From positions 124,001 through 188,000 of the forward strand of contig JAIXMN010000033.1 in assembly GCA_025716815.1 (NCBI GenBank): a DNA stretch of 64,000 nucleotides, in the 5' to 3' direction. Position numbers and translations under genes: made by a program. Position 1 is the stretch's first letter. The number at the start of each line of letters is the position of its first letter. Source of the DNA: Dichotomocladium elegans. Its lineage: Eukaryota; Mucoromycota; Mucoromycetes; Mucorales; Lichtheimiaceae. The notes beneath the pieces were generated by a model. It searched no databases. It saw only the letters and a list, made by a program, of their open reading frames with translations, and was not told where the DNA came from. Shown here in pieces: positions 48,550 to 57,987 of the stretch.

Positions 48550-49979
48550 GTCTTTTTTTTTGCCGGACCAAAAAACAAAAAAAAAACTCGTTTGTCCTCA
48601 TGCAACGATTCTGGTAAAAAATCCCCGCTAATTGAACAATGGCTGGAGCAACTGAAGAGAGAAACATGCATACACATTCATCATTCTGGAACGTGCCGCC
48701 AATCCTTTGCGAAGATGGACAAGGCCATGTTATCGATGGCTATGGCTGCTCTGAGCCTACAAGCGATGTCTCTGGTGAAAAGACATACATACTCTTGCTG
48801 GATGAAGTCTCTTCGCTGTGATGACTTCAGACATTTTATAGAGTATCTAAGCTGTCCCCAACAGAAAGAAAAGATGCTCGGTACTGCATTGAGGTTCAAG
48901 CCATCTACAGTAGGCTGTGATTATCTACGTTGACGGAGTGCGCTCACCTAAGCATCGAACATCCTTCCGACCATCAGCGCACGGACGAGAGAAAGTGGAC
49001 AACAGAGAAACGCCGTCTGCAGTGATACCTGCTAGCTTATTTCTAAAGAGGCAAGACAGAATGCCACAGCATCTGAGATGCTTTGAATGATTTGGCCTCG
49101 GTTTTCCTTGCTAATAGCACCAGACCCGACATGCAGTGTCGACGCGTCTGTTGGCTGGTGAACATGTGGCTGGATCCTTCTTCCTCTAAGTAAATTTTTT
49201 TAACGTAGTAAACCATCCGCCTGATTCTATACCAATTCTTTGAGAAATACAAACAAATCAATCTTGCTCATCCAGAAAGATTGACGTCATTAGCATCATC
49301 CCTTCTTTTCTGGCCTGTTCTGTACTTCAGATTATATTGAGATATATTGCATCGATTCCACTTTCAAGGCGAATAGTCATGGATATTCCCTGGGTGGATT
49401 CTTGCGAGCGTGAGTGGCGCAGGTTTTCCCGTCGAATATCGCTTAGTTGGTGGAGCATACATATTGTCTGGCCGCCCACGCGTCAACTATCAGACTTCTT
49501 CTTTTTAATGCTCAATTGCGCCTGGAAGGGTTTGAATATCAACCTATTCTTTCTATGTGAAGGAAAATGTAGCATGGCTGTCCAACTTGAGCTTGATACT
49601 CATGACTCTCCCAAAACCATCAGCAACTCCAGTCTTGCCTCATTTACCTTCTGTTCTCAAGCCAGATGACATAAACAAGAGCAGTTTAACTCACATACAT
49701 TGTCTACCCTAAAAACGGACCTTACTATCACATAGCTACATCTGTTTATAGCAGGAACTACGAGGGGATATGACTTCTTTAGAAAAATATGGACACAAAA
49801 GGAAAATGATGAAGCTTGGATGATGATATGCAAGTGAATATATAGGGCTGAGTAGATGGGACTATGTGCATGGATCTACAGTATGCTGTAGATAGATGAA
49901 GGATGATGTAAGAAGGAAAATAGTGACGGACACCAAGCAAAGAAATCTGCAACTTCCTCTTTCTTTATGGTGACCTTTT
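48550..49979. other. Intergenic, TFIIIC promoter and 3' flank of the GATA gene
   Basis: No gene is supported. A weak resemblance to the Tc1 leader (GATGGACAAGGCCATGTTATCGATG at 48713-48737) is noted separately. ORF 49337-49669 lacks protein-like features. Confidence 0.4.
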
Positions 49980-51602
49980 TTAAGCATCATAAGGCCCGAC
50001 CTTGCTGCGCTTACGATTTTGGCGGCAGAGGGAGTTGCAGCACCATTCTTTGTCCCGATTGGCACTTGGATCGATCGCTGGTATACGACACAATTGATGA
50101 TATGAGTGAGAACATCCTCCTTCGCAAGAAATAAGCTTGTTATCCATTGTGGATTCTGTGTGCTGGCAGATAATACAGGTTTGCTGAACCACCGGCCGCT
50201 TGCGGTCCTCAAGCCGCTCATTTGCAAAAGCAGAAAGATCTAAACGGGGCAGACGGCTGGCAATACCATAGCCTTTATAGTCGCAGCCATGTTTGCTATA
50301 CAGAAAATTAGAGAGGAGGAAATTAATTGGGGGAAAATCAAAAAAACACGCCACACAAGAAAGTCAAGCGTACTTGCACAAGGTCCGCTTTCCCCATGGC
50401 CCAGGGCGCCAGTTGACACCTTCGGTAGTTCCACAGTAGCGACACCAGTCTATACCGGCTTGCGTCAGGCGTTCAAAAATAGAAAGGTCGCTTCCGCCGT
50501 CATTCTGTTCGTGGTATGGTGCAATGACCGGTTTTTGCCGGGACCGGCGACCAAGGTGACGCTTAGCACGTCTCTTGGCAGCCGGCTTGGCTTTGAGTCG
50601 CCTGTAAGGTGGGTCTGGCCGTGAGTTATTGTCGTTTTGGCTGATCAAGGAGAGCTTCCTCTTCAATGAGGGGATGCTGCTGCATTGATAAGCGTCCAAC
50701 TCACTGCAGCTGCTGCTAGGGCTGCTGCACACACTCGATGCGCTGCTGTTTATACCATCCATATCTGCTCCGTGATCATCAGCGTCTGGGAGATACTCGT
50801 CATCCGACGACGCAAATGTTGGTTGTGGGGATAATGCATGCAGACTTTGGTAGTCGTATATATCGAATAAAGACTTGCTGTTTTCGTTGTTGTTGCTACT
50901 CATGCTCCCTATAAGATATCTAGCACACGTGGAGTCATCCGGTATTTGTTGTTGTTGCTGGTGTTGGTGTTGGTGCTGCTGCAGATCATCGATTCCGTCA
51001 AAAAGCGGCTCGTGGTTGCACAAGAAGTCCGCTGGGGCGGTTACAGGGGATAAACAAGGAGTAGGGGCCGAGTTCCCGACAGCAAGGCTATTGTCGCCAA
51101 TGCTGCTGTTGCTATGCGTCGTAATGACTGAATCGTCATCGGAGATGGCAGGGGCGAAAAAGACGTCATCTTTGACGAGCGGTGGAATTTGTTGTTGGCA
51201 ACGGTAGGAATATAGAAAAATTTCCCAGAATGTTGCCCGACTTGCTGCATCAGCGGCACCATCGGGAGCTGCGATTAGAGAGTTTACCGTTGGCAACAAA
51301 GTGCCGTGCCCGCGACGTGACTCTGCTGATCCACCTTTAAGTTTAATGTCAGAAATCGTGCTGATGATATTCTCATCTGCGACGGGCGTCGGTGAAGAAG
51401 TAAAACCGACGCTGCTGGCCAGGTTGGTTGAAAGGGTCTCTAAGGAGACCCCACGGGAATGGATTGACTTGATACAAGCGGTATGATAGTTTGAAGAAAG
51501 AAAGGATACCACAGGATCAAACGTAGCACTAATTTTTTGTTGTATATGCGCAGTTGCTCCATTTGTGTCTGTCGTCTGGAGACTAATGATGGGTGAGTGC
51601 AT
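49980..51602 (-). CDS. GATA-type zinc finger plus PHD finger nuclear protein
   Basis: The start is taken at 51602 (MHSPIISLQTTDTNG) because the frame upstream lacks protein character. The first ~390 residues are disordered (Ser, Gln, His and Asp rich, basic region KAKPAAKRRAKRHLGRRSRQ). The single GATA-like finger has the pair CRYC and, after splicing over 50290-50386, CNKHGC, with WRPGPWG between. The spacing of the second pair (C-x4-C) differs from the canonical C-x2-C. Immediately C-terminal is a PHD finger starting CIICQHTESTMDN, with CEGGCSHSYHQLC and WCCNSLC. This GATA-PHD pairing suggests a chromatin-linked regulator; the target genes are unknown. Ends SKVGPYDA. Confidence 0.85.
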
Positions 51603-53505
51603 GTTTTCGGAAGACGCAAGATAGAATAGAGAATGAGGATACGCGCAAGAAAGAAGGAGTAAAGAAGAAAGCAAACGTAGATGAGAAAAGACAATGTGAT
51701 CAAAAAAAAAATCGTGCAAAAAAAAGGGGGGGTTGAAGTCAGCAACTACATCCGCCCTACTTTTTGTAACCGCAAAATTGATGCTGTTACCTCTACGGGT
51801 TTCATGATATGCATTGTAATTGTCATTTTTGACTCCTTGTTGACCCATTTTCTCCAGTCAGTCAGAAGATGCAAAATTGTTTAGGATATCCTCTAGGACA
51901 TAGCATTTTCTCTCTCCCTCTCTCCTTTAGAGCTAGGGTAGAAAACTATAAATCACAACAAACAAATCCATTGTGGCACCAACCCATTCGCTGAACTGTT
52001 GCAGACCGACTGCTACGTCAACATGCCATGCAGAGTTTGTACTACTTAATCAGGAATATCGTGCAATTCTGCAAAGTATACAAGTCCGTTCTTGGGCGAT
52101 TGTGACTTCGTGGACAACTGCTCTTGGAGAGTAAAGACAACGTACTGGTGATCCTATAGCTGCGTACCTTAAAAGGGGGCAAGTATGGATATAGCCGGAT
52201 TAATCTCTATCGCCCATTACCTTGTAAAGCACAAATATAAACCGATTTGCACGGTAAATAGACCCATGCTACTCAGAATATCGCGTGCAAATTTTTAATT
52301 AAGAAAATACATGCGGTCGCTTGTATTACATTTGCTACTACTTACTTTCACTGTCCTTTCTTCTTCCCTTCAGAGCGCTAGTGAAAGAAATATGAACAGA
52401 TGATGTCTTACCCGCTGCCTCAACAAGGAGCACTGCCGTAGCCAGTTTCAACTCATTATCATATGTAACAAAATGTGCGTATCATCCAATTTAGAGCTTC
52501 GCATGCTGGAATAAGTTAGTGACTCCATGCGTCCCCTTTCTCAGAACCTTATTATCTGTATTTTAGCAAAATGGACCCGATGTCCTCCGCTCATGTACTG
52601 AGGCGCAATTTCCCAAGGCAGCGTTCATTGCTACATGTCATATCTAATATGCAGGTACTGTTTAGACAATATATTGCTTTATTAAAGCCTTTTATTCCTT
52701 TTGGTAATACGCATTGGTCGGCCAACTACATTGAGAGATATATGCATATATATATATACGCCAACACGCACACGTGTACACATTTTTTATCCGGCATGAT
52801 TCTTTTGTAACACGGATCCTGTCAAACAGGAGCATACTTTGTCGCGCTATATTTTTTATGATTTCAGATGGCAATTCTTGCAAGGTTGCATGAGCTGGCG
52901 CTCAGCTTGATGACCTTATAAGCATACTAACTATATCAGACAGAAGGTCAAGGTTATATTGTTTTTTGTAGAATGAACTTCACAAGGAAGCCAGCCTTGA
53001 ACCGGAATAGGTTCTCACCCTCTCGCTTAAGATAGCATATGCTTGCCTTGCGCATGTCGATCAAGCATACATGAAAGCGACATCTGGCGCATTGGGAAAC
53101 CAACACTCTGGGTTGGCTTGTGGTATCGGATATTCGGGATGGCGAGTTATCCATCACGAAGGAAACAAGAGAATCAGACGTATCGATGAATTCGTCATGC
53201 TTTGGTTACTTTTTTCAATAGCATTGCCGATATTATTCCTCTCAAACACACCATTCATCTTGATGACAATGGCAAACAAGATACATGTGTTGTAGTAATG
53301 AGCTCTTTCCGCTGTACGATGCAAACATACCATTGTGTAAAATAATAGAACTAGCCTTTCAAAATATTTAGAATAATATAAATATCAGTATTCTATCATT
53401 CTATTAAATGCCTTTTTCTTGCCTATCTTTTCCATTACTATGCTTCTTCATAGTTGCTGTCAGCTTTTTGTTAAAATAAAGTAATACTCAGTGCGAGAAT
53501 AATAC
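51603..53505. other. Gene-poor interval
   Basis: The first ~280 bases are the leader and promoter of the GATA-PHD gene. The remainder has only short ORFs (for example 52571-52810 with AT dinucleotide repeats; 53071-53295) and no recognised family. Confidence 0.5.
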
Positions 53506-53513
53506 AAAAAAAA
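53506..53513 (-). terminator. Pol III T-run terminator of U6
   Basis: Eight consecutive T residues on the minus strand directly follow the U6 sequence. Confidence 0.85.
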
Positions 53514-53570
53514 GTTGCTCCGTAGAGCGATCCAACTCAGGAAGTTTAGTGTCATCCTTGTGCAGGGGCC

Positions 53571-53602
<32 letters not shown>

Positions 53603-53626
53603 AGAAGTGACAGAGGTCCGAAGACT
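53506..53626 (-). ncRNA. U6: U6 spliceosomal snRNA
   Basis: The minus strand contains the invariant U6 core. The 5' hairpin is GTC-TTCG-GAC (53616-53625). It is followed by ATACAGAGA, the AGC triad in GATTAGCATGG, and the internal stem-loop CCCCTGCACAAGGATGAC. The transcript ends in eight T residues (53506-53513), a Pol III terminator. The region between the internal stem-loop and the terminator is longer than usual and can form a lineage-specific hairpin (GCTC-TACG-GAGC). The 5' end is placed at 53625-53630. No intron interrupts it. Confidence 0.95.
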
Positions 53627-53630
53627 TGTC

Positions 53631-53639
53631 GCTCGAACC
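53631..53639 (-). promoter_or_regulatory. B-box-like sequence upstream of U6
   Basis: On the minus strand GGTTCGAGC fits the start of a TFIIIC B box (GGTTCGANTCC). It lies between the TATA box and the presumed U6 start, an unusual location, so it may be fortuitous. Confidence 0.35.
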
Positions 53640-53654
53640 CTGTTCTCGATTTCC

Positions 53655-53660
53655 TTATAA
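53655..53660 (-). promoter_or_regulatory. TATA box of the U6 gene
   Basis: TTATAA on the minus strand lies 25-30 bases before the presumed U6 5' end, the position expected for fungal U6 promoters. Confidence 0.7.
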
Positions 53661-54182
53661 ACACTGTCTTTTAAAGCCTTTTGCAAGTTGTGGGTCTCTT
53701 TTTTCAAACGCCGCCATTGCGTGTATGTAAGTTTTCAAACCATTTTCTCAATAGCCCCTACGCTTTCCACTTTCTAAACCGCTTCTATTCGTTCAAACTA
53801 TAGTGATTAGCATCTACTACTGATGAACGTTAGGAAAAGATGCAATGTATATGGTTACAAATGGGGTTTAAATGAGCAAAATTTGGGATATTGAGCAGTC
53901 AAAAACGGCTCGAGAAGTGCATGCTTCTGCATTTTCAGGTGTATTAAAGGAGAGAGAGAAGACACCGTGGGATTTGCTTAAGCTTTGGTAGTGGCTGATC
54001 TAGCTAAAGATGATGTTATCACTGCACAATATCGTGTAGAAACAACCTTAAAAAGCGGAAACATTTTTTTTTTGTACAAATGATATCAGTCACAGGCGTT
54101 TCTGAAGATGTAATGCCGACACGCGCCAGTTCTATGTCACCAACCCCATCCTTTATCGTCTGTTCCCCAAAGCTTCGTGTCA
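53661..54182. other. Divergent interval between U6 and EAF3
   Basis: No gene is visible. It carries the promoter of the EAF3-like gene, and a run of T residues lies near 54064. Confidence 0.5.
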
Positions 54183-55500
54183 ATGTCTGAGAGATCGAAA
54201 AAGCAAGAGCATAAACTACAGTATGCGGTCGACGAACGCGTTTTATGTTTTCATGGCCCGTTAATCTACGAAGCCAAGGTGTGTAGATTCTCCATCAGTA
54301 ATGCAGTTGCATGCAGGCCCCTGTCTTCGAGCTTAACGCAAGGATCTACAATTAGATTCTCGATCGAGAATGGTTTGTCGATCATGAAGAGCTCAAAGGA
54401 CCTTGCTACTTAGTTCATTACAAGGGCTGGAAGAACACGTACGGTGCCTGTTTATGTTCCCTACAAGTAACCGAGGATTATTGACACGAACTGTTCGGAT
54501 AGGTGGGACGAGTGGGTGCCTGAGACTCGTGTCCTACGGTGGAATGATATTAATCTCGAAACACAGCAAAAGCTCAAAAACATGTACTCAGTAAGTAGGA
54601 ACCAGCCACTCAGAGGAGATGCTGCTGAGCGACGAAATACAGGGTAGTACCTGTTCTTACATATCTTTTTCTCTCCGTAGCAAATCGGCAAGAAACGTCG
54701 ACGGGGCTCGATAAGCAGTTCAGATAAAGATGAAGATTTTCTTAATCTGCCCGAGATCAAGATCGAGATACCGAACTCGCTCAAGGCACAGCTCGTGGAT
54801 GATTGGGAAAACGTCACAAAGAACCAACAGGCAAGTGGGTAAGAGGCCATCAGGGTTTTTCGCTGACTGCATGTACTGCATAGTTGGTTGTTTTACCACG
54901 TAATCCAACAGTATCTCAAGTCCTTGAACAATACAAAGCCTTCAAACTACAAAAAAAGGGGACAAGGTGAGGATGAAAAAGGGACAGGTACGGGATCAAC
55001 TATATAAGGCTGACGATGGGGATCATGTGTCATTTCTTAGTGAAGAATTGTTAAACGAGATTGTGGACGGTATCAAGGAGTATTTCAACAATGCGCTCGG
55101 CTCCATTCTATTGTATCGCTTTGAGCGGCACCAGTATGCCAACGTGCGCAAAGAGCACACAGAAGCAATGTCTGACATTTATGGTGCAGAGCATCTGCTT
55201 CGGCTTTTCGGTAAGTTCTTTTCCATGCTGTTTCTGTAGAAGGCGAATTGATCGCAATCCAATAAACCAGTTCAAATGCCATCGTTGATTGCTCACACTG
55301 ATATGGGAGCGGAGGCCACAAATGTTCTTACCGATTATCTAACGGATATCATGAGGTATGCAATTTCCCGTCGGTGCCTTTAGATATCGTAACTGAAGTT
55401 GGGGTTTGGAAGATATATGCAAAGGATGCAGAAGCAGTTTTTTTCAACAGAGTATGAGCATCCGACTCCTGAGTACGTGTCCTTGACGAACAGCATTTAA
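54183..55500 (+). CDS. EAF3: MRG15/EAF3-like chromo-barrel and MRG-domain protein
   Basis: Eaf3/MRG15 sits in NuA4 acetyltransferase and Rpd3S deacetylase complexes and reads H3K36 methylation. The start is ATG 54183. Exon 1 begins the chromo barrel (YAVDERVLCFHGPLIYEAK), continued after splicing by ILDREWFVDHEELKGPCYLV, then KGWKNTWDEWVPETRVLRW. The MRG domain shows QLVDDWENV, LPRNPTVSQVLEQYKAFKLQ, EIVDGIKEYFNNALGSILLY and YGAEHLLRLF, ending TPEYVSLTNSI. The intron 54831-54883 has a GC-AG boundary; the alternative GT donor would break the frame. A 76-base intron (54966-55041) restores KKGTSEELLNEI. All seven or so introns are short. Confidence 0.92.
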
Positions 55501-55790
55501 CACATCTTTCTATGTCTTTTGATCATCTAAGAGAAGCATGTAAATTATACGTCAAAATAAACTTGGCATGTTTTCCAAGCTTGATATCCATATGAAAAAT
55601 AAAGCTGCTGAACCTCTGGAATTGGAGTCTTGTATGATCTAACCTAGGAAGTCTAGATGCCTTCGGCTGCAACGAGTGGTGTTTTAACTTTATTCATTGA
55701 GATATTCGGTGGGGCCCCAAACCGTGGTTGTACAAGCTAATGCCATATCTTGGCAGTCTCGGAGCCCAGTATTTCTTAATCTGCCCATAC

Positions 55791-57008
55791 ATGTCTAAGC
55801 GTAGTCTGCGTGCCGACCATGATATTTCCAATTCCAACGACGCCAACAACACCCCTAAGCGGGCTCGATCAATAGACAGCCAGCATCATACCGTTGCATC
55901 CAATATATGGGAGTCCATCAACCTCCAACAATTCGACGTCAAGGCCCTTTTCCAGTACATTCGCTCTGGCAATGACGTTTCTGTCCACGACCCTGATGGC
56001 TACGGCTTTTTGTACCTGGCTGCTCGCAATGAGAGTACGGAGGCATTGCGAATGCTTCTGCTGCAGCCTGCGGTGGACGTTAATGAACTGCATGGGCCGA
56101 ACCATGAGCTCGCGCTTCATGCGGCTGCTACGGCAGGCCATGTGGAGGGCGTAGAACTCTTGCTGGAGCATGGCTCGTCGCTTGACGTGTGCGATGCGCT
56201 CGGACATCCGCCCCTGGCGAGCACCATGTTTTCCAAGTCAGCCGAGTGCCTGGAACTGTTTGTCCAAGCAGGCGCGGATACGCATTTTCAAGACGAGCAC
56301 GGCAATACCCTCCTCCATCTAGCGGCAATTAATGGGTTTGCCGATGCAGTTGACAAACTCGCGGGAGTTGAGGTCGATCAGCTCAACCAGCGGGGGTTGT
56401 CACCGTTGGCAGTAGCCATTGGACTCGGGCACATGGACGTGATGAGACGGTTACTAGCCTGTGGGGCAGACGTCAACGGCCGCATTCGGTTCGGCAATAC
56501 AATCCTGCACCACGCAGTGACATGGAATCGGATTGAGGTGGTGCAGGCGGTAGTGGAGGCGGACGGCGAGGTGAATGTGTGGAACGACATGGGAGACACA
56601 CCTCTTATGCTCGCGGTCCAGCAACGCAAAATCGACCTGGTTCAATATCTGATCCAGCACGGCGCTGATCCCTGTCTGCCAGCTGATGGCGCTCCGAAGG
56701 TCAATATGCCGCTCATGTATGCGGCCAACCACGGCTACACTGAAATGTGCGAGCTACTCATCACCCCTAACACATCCGATTTCTTCATTCAAAGTGCAGC
56801 TGATCTCAGCCAACGCGTATCCTATGTCAATACAGCTAGACTGCTTCTGGAAAAGCTACAGGAGCGGAAACGACCCGTTATTGAGGAAAATGAATTTGCT
56901 GCTTTGATCAATACATTCAGCGACGATGAAGAAAGCAGCCATAGTAACAATAGAGATAGTAGCGCAAGTCATGAACATAATGATAATAACCCCACACGGG
57001 AGGCATAA
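55791..57008 (+). CDS. Ankyrin-repeat protein, 405 aa
   Basis: A single uninterrupted exon starts MSKRSLRADHDISNSNDANN; the upstream in-frame codons include no convincing leader, so 55791 is preferred over 55728. A short basic motif (TPKRARS) could be a nuclear signal. Eight ankyrin repeats follow, for example GNTLLHLAAINGFADAV, NTILHHAVTWNRIEVVQAVV and DTPLMLAVQQRKIDLVQYLI. The acidic tail (FSDDEESSHSNNRDSSASHE) ends NNPTREA. Codon use is markedly C/G-ending compared with the flanking genes, and there is no intron, which is unusual for this window. Ankyrin proteins bind partner proteins; the partner is unknown. Confidence 0.88.
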   Translation: MSKRSLRADHDISNSNDANNTPKRARSIDSQHHTVASNIWESINLQQFDVKALFQYIRSGNDVSVHDPDGYGFLYLAARNESTEALRMLLLQPAVDVNELHGPNHELALHAAATAGHVEGVELLLEHGSSLDVCDALGHPPLASTMFSKSAECLELFVQAGADTHFQDEHGNTLLHLAAINGFADAVDKLAGVEVDQLNQRGLSPLAVAIGLGHMDVMRRLLACGADVNGRIRFGNTILHHAVTWNRIEVVQAVVEADGEVNVWNDMGDTPLMLAVQQRKIDLVQYLIQHGADPCLPADGAPKVNMPLMYAANHGYTEMCELLITPNTSDFFIQSAADLSQRVSYVNTARLLLEKLQERKRPVIEENEFAALINTFSDDEESSHSNNRDSSASHEHNDNNPTREA

Positions 57009-57683
57009 TGGTGTGTCCTCCCCGCCCGTTTACAGACTATTAACAACAAACCTGGCTGAACCGTCTCGCAATGAGATGGGTGCCGTAATCATACATCATG
57101 TACGGTATGCTTCTGTGCTCCGAATGATATACAGCCTTGGGTAAGACATCAGAGGCCACTGTAGTTATGACACCGCTGACCGGGAGGGGGTGAAGGGATC
57201 GATTCGACTGTGCTTGTGCGTGTATCAGATATTTTACATGGTGCTGAAAATGCTCTTGGTTTGTTAGCATGATGGGGCCAAGGGAATGCCTCTGTCGGGA
57301 AGGGATGGTGAAAATAATGGGAACACTGTCGATAACTCGCGAATTAACCACCGCTAAGTTCGAAAGCCATCTGTTTACTATAATAGGAAGAAGTACATGT
57401 TTTGCCTTGCTGAGTAATGAATGAACCGTAAGCATAGTAGAGACTTGAAGTATATTTGATTGTAGGGCACCCGAGATCGGAAATGCGCAGGCGAGCACCG
57501 ACGATAGGCGAACCTCAGCTTTGGGAAACGGCGAAATCATTAGCATAACCAGAAAGCGTTTTGCAGACTCATCCTCCTTCCGATCTTGATAGACACAGCA
57601 GTCGATAAAGGCTGGTTGATCCAGTTAAATCCAAATTCAGAGAGTTTATCTCGACTCGAATAGTAACACCTGCGTGGTTTTGG
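57009..57683. other. Intergenic, with one unconvincing 168-codon frame
   Basis: The minus frame 57040-57546 is long but has no recognisable domain, no promoter and ordinary codon use. I regard a gene as possible but unsupported. Confidence 0.3.
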
Positions 57684-57750
57684 TTAAATATTTTTGTGAT
57701 CCTGCGACTTGGAACTGGCAGGGGTGCGACTTTTTGATTTTGGGAAATAC
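57684..57750. mobile_element. Solo Tc1-like terminal sequence
   Basis: It contains GTGATCCTGCGACTTGGAAC, followed by TGGCAGGGGTGCGACTTT and TTGATTTTGGGAAAT. This is the same terminal block as at 14440-14496 and (inverted) at 60345-60400. Nothing of the transposase lies next to it, so it is an orphan end or a small internally deleted copy. Confidence 0.6.
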
Positions 57751-57987
57751 CATATGGTTTCTAGCTTTGAATACACAATCTCGCTTAAGAAGTGCTGAGA
57801 ATTTGGCGGCTCCTTTTTTTCTTGGGGGGGGAGGCAAGTTAAAATAACTGAGGTTCAATCGACTTTCCGTGCCTCTCTCTTCTTTTATCGACTACCACCA
57901 AGGAGAGAAAAAAAAAGAACAGAAATTCCACCACCACGTTTAATCTAGAGAAGAAAAAATTACCAAAGAAAACTGAACACTGTCATA

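Noticed and set aside
48640..48800. Possible Tc1-like leader fragment (GATGGACAAGGCCATGTTATCGATG)
   Set aside because: About 21 of 25 bases match the family leader, but the flanks do not extend the alignment and no terminal or HTH sequence is present; too short to call.
52954..53295. ORFs on both strands near 53 kb, considered as transposase
   Set aside because: No catalytic or DNA-binding motif; similarity was impressionistic only.
54901..55041. Apparent frameshift at the A-run in the EAF3-like gene
   Set aside because: Resolved by a normal GTGAGG...TTTCTTAG intron (54966-55041), giving a continuous MRG domain.
57040..57546. 168-codon minus-strand ORF
   Set aside because: Long but without a recognised family, promoter, intron or codon signature; not called as a gene.
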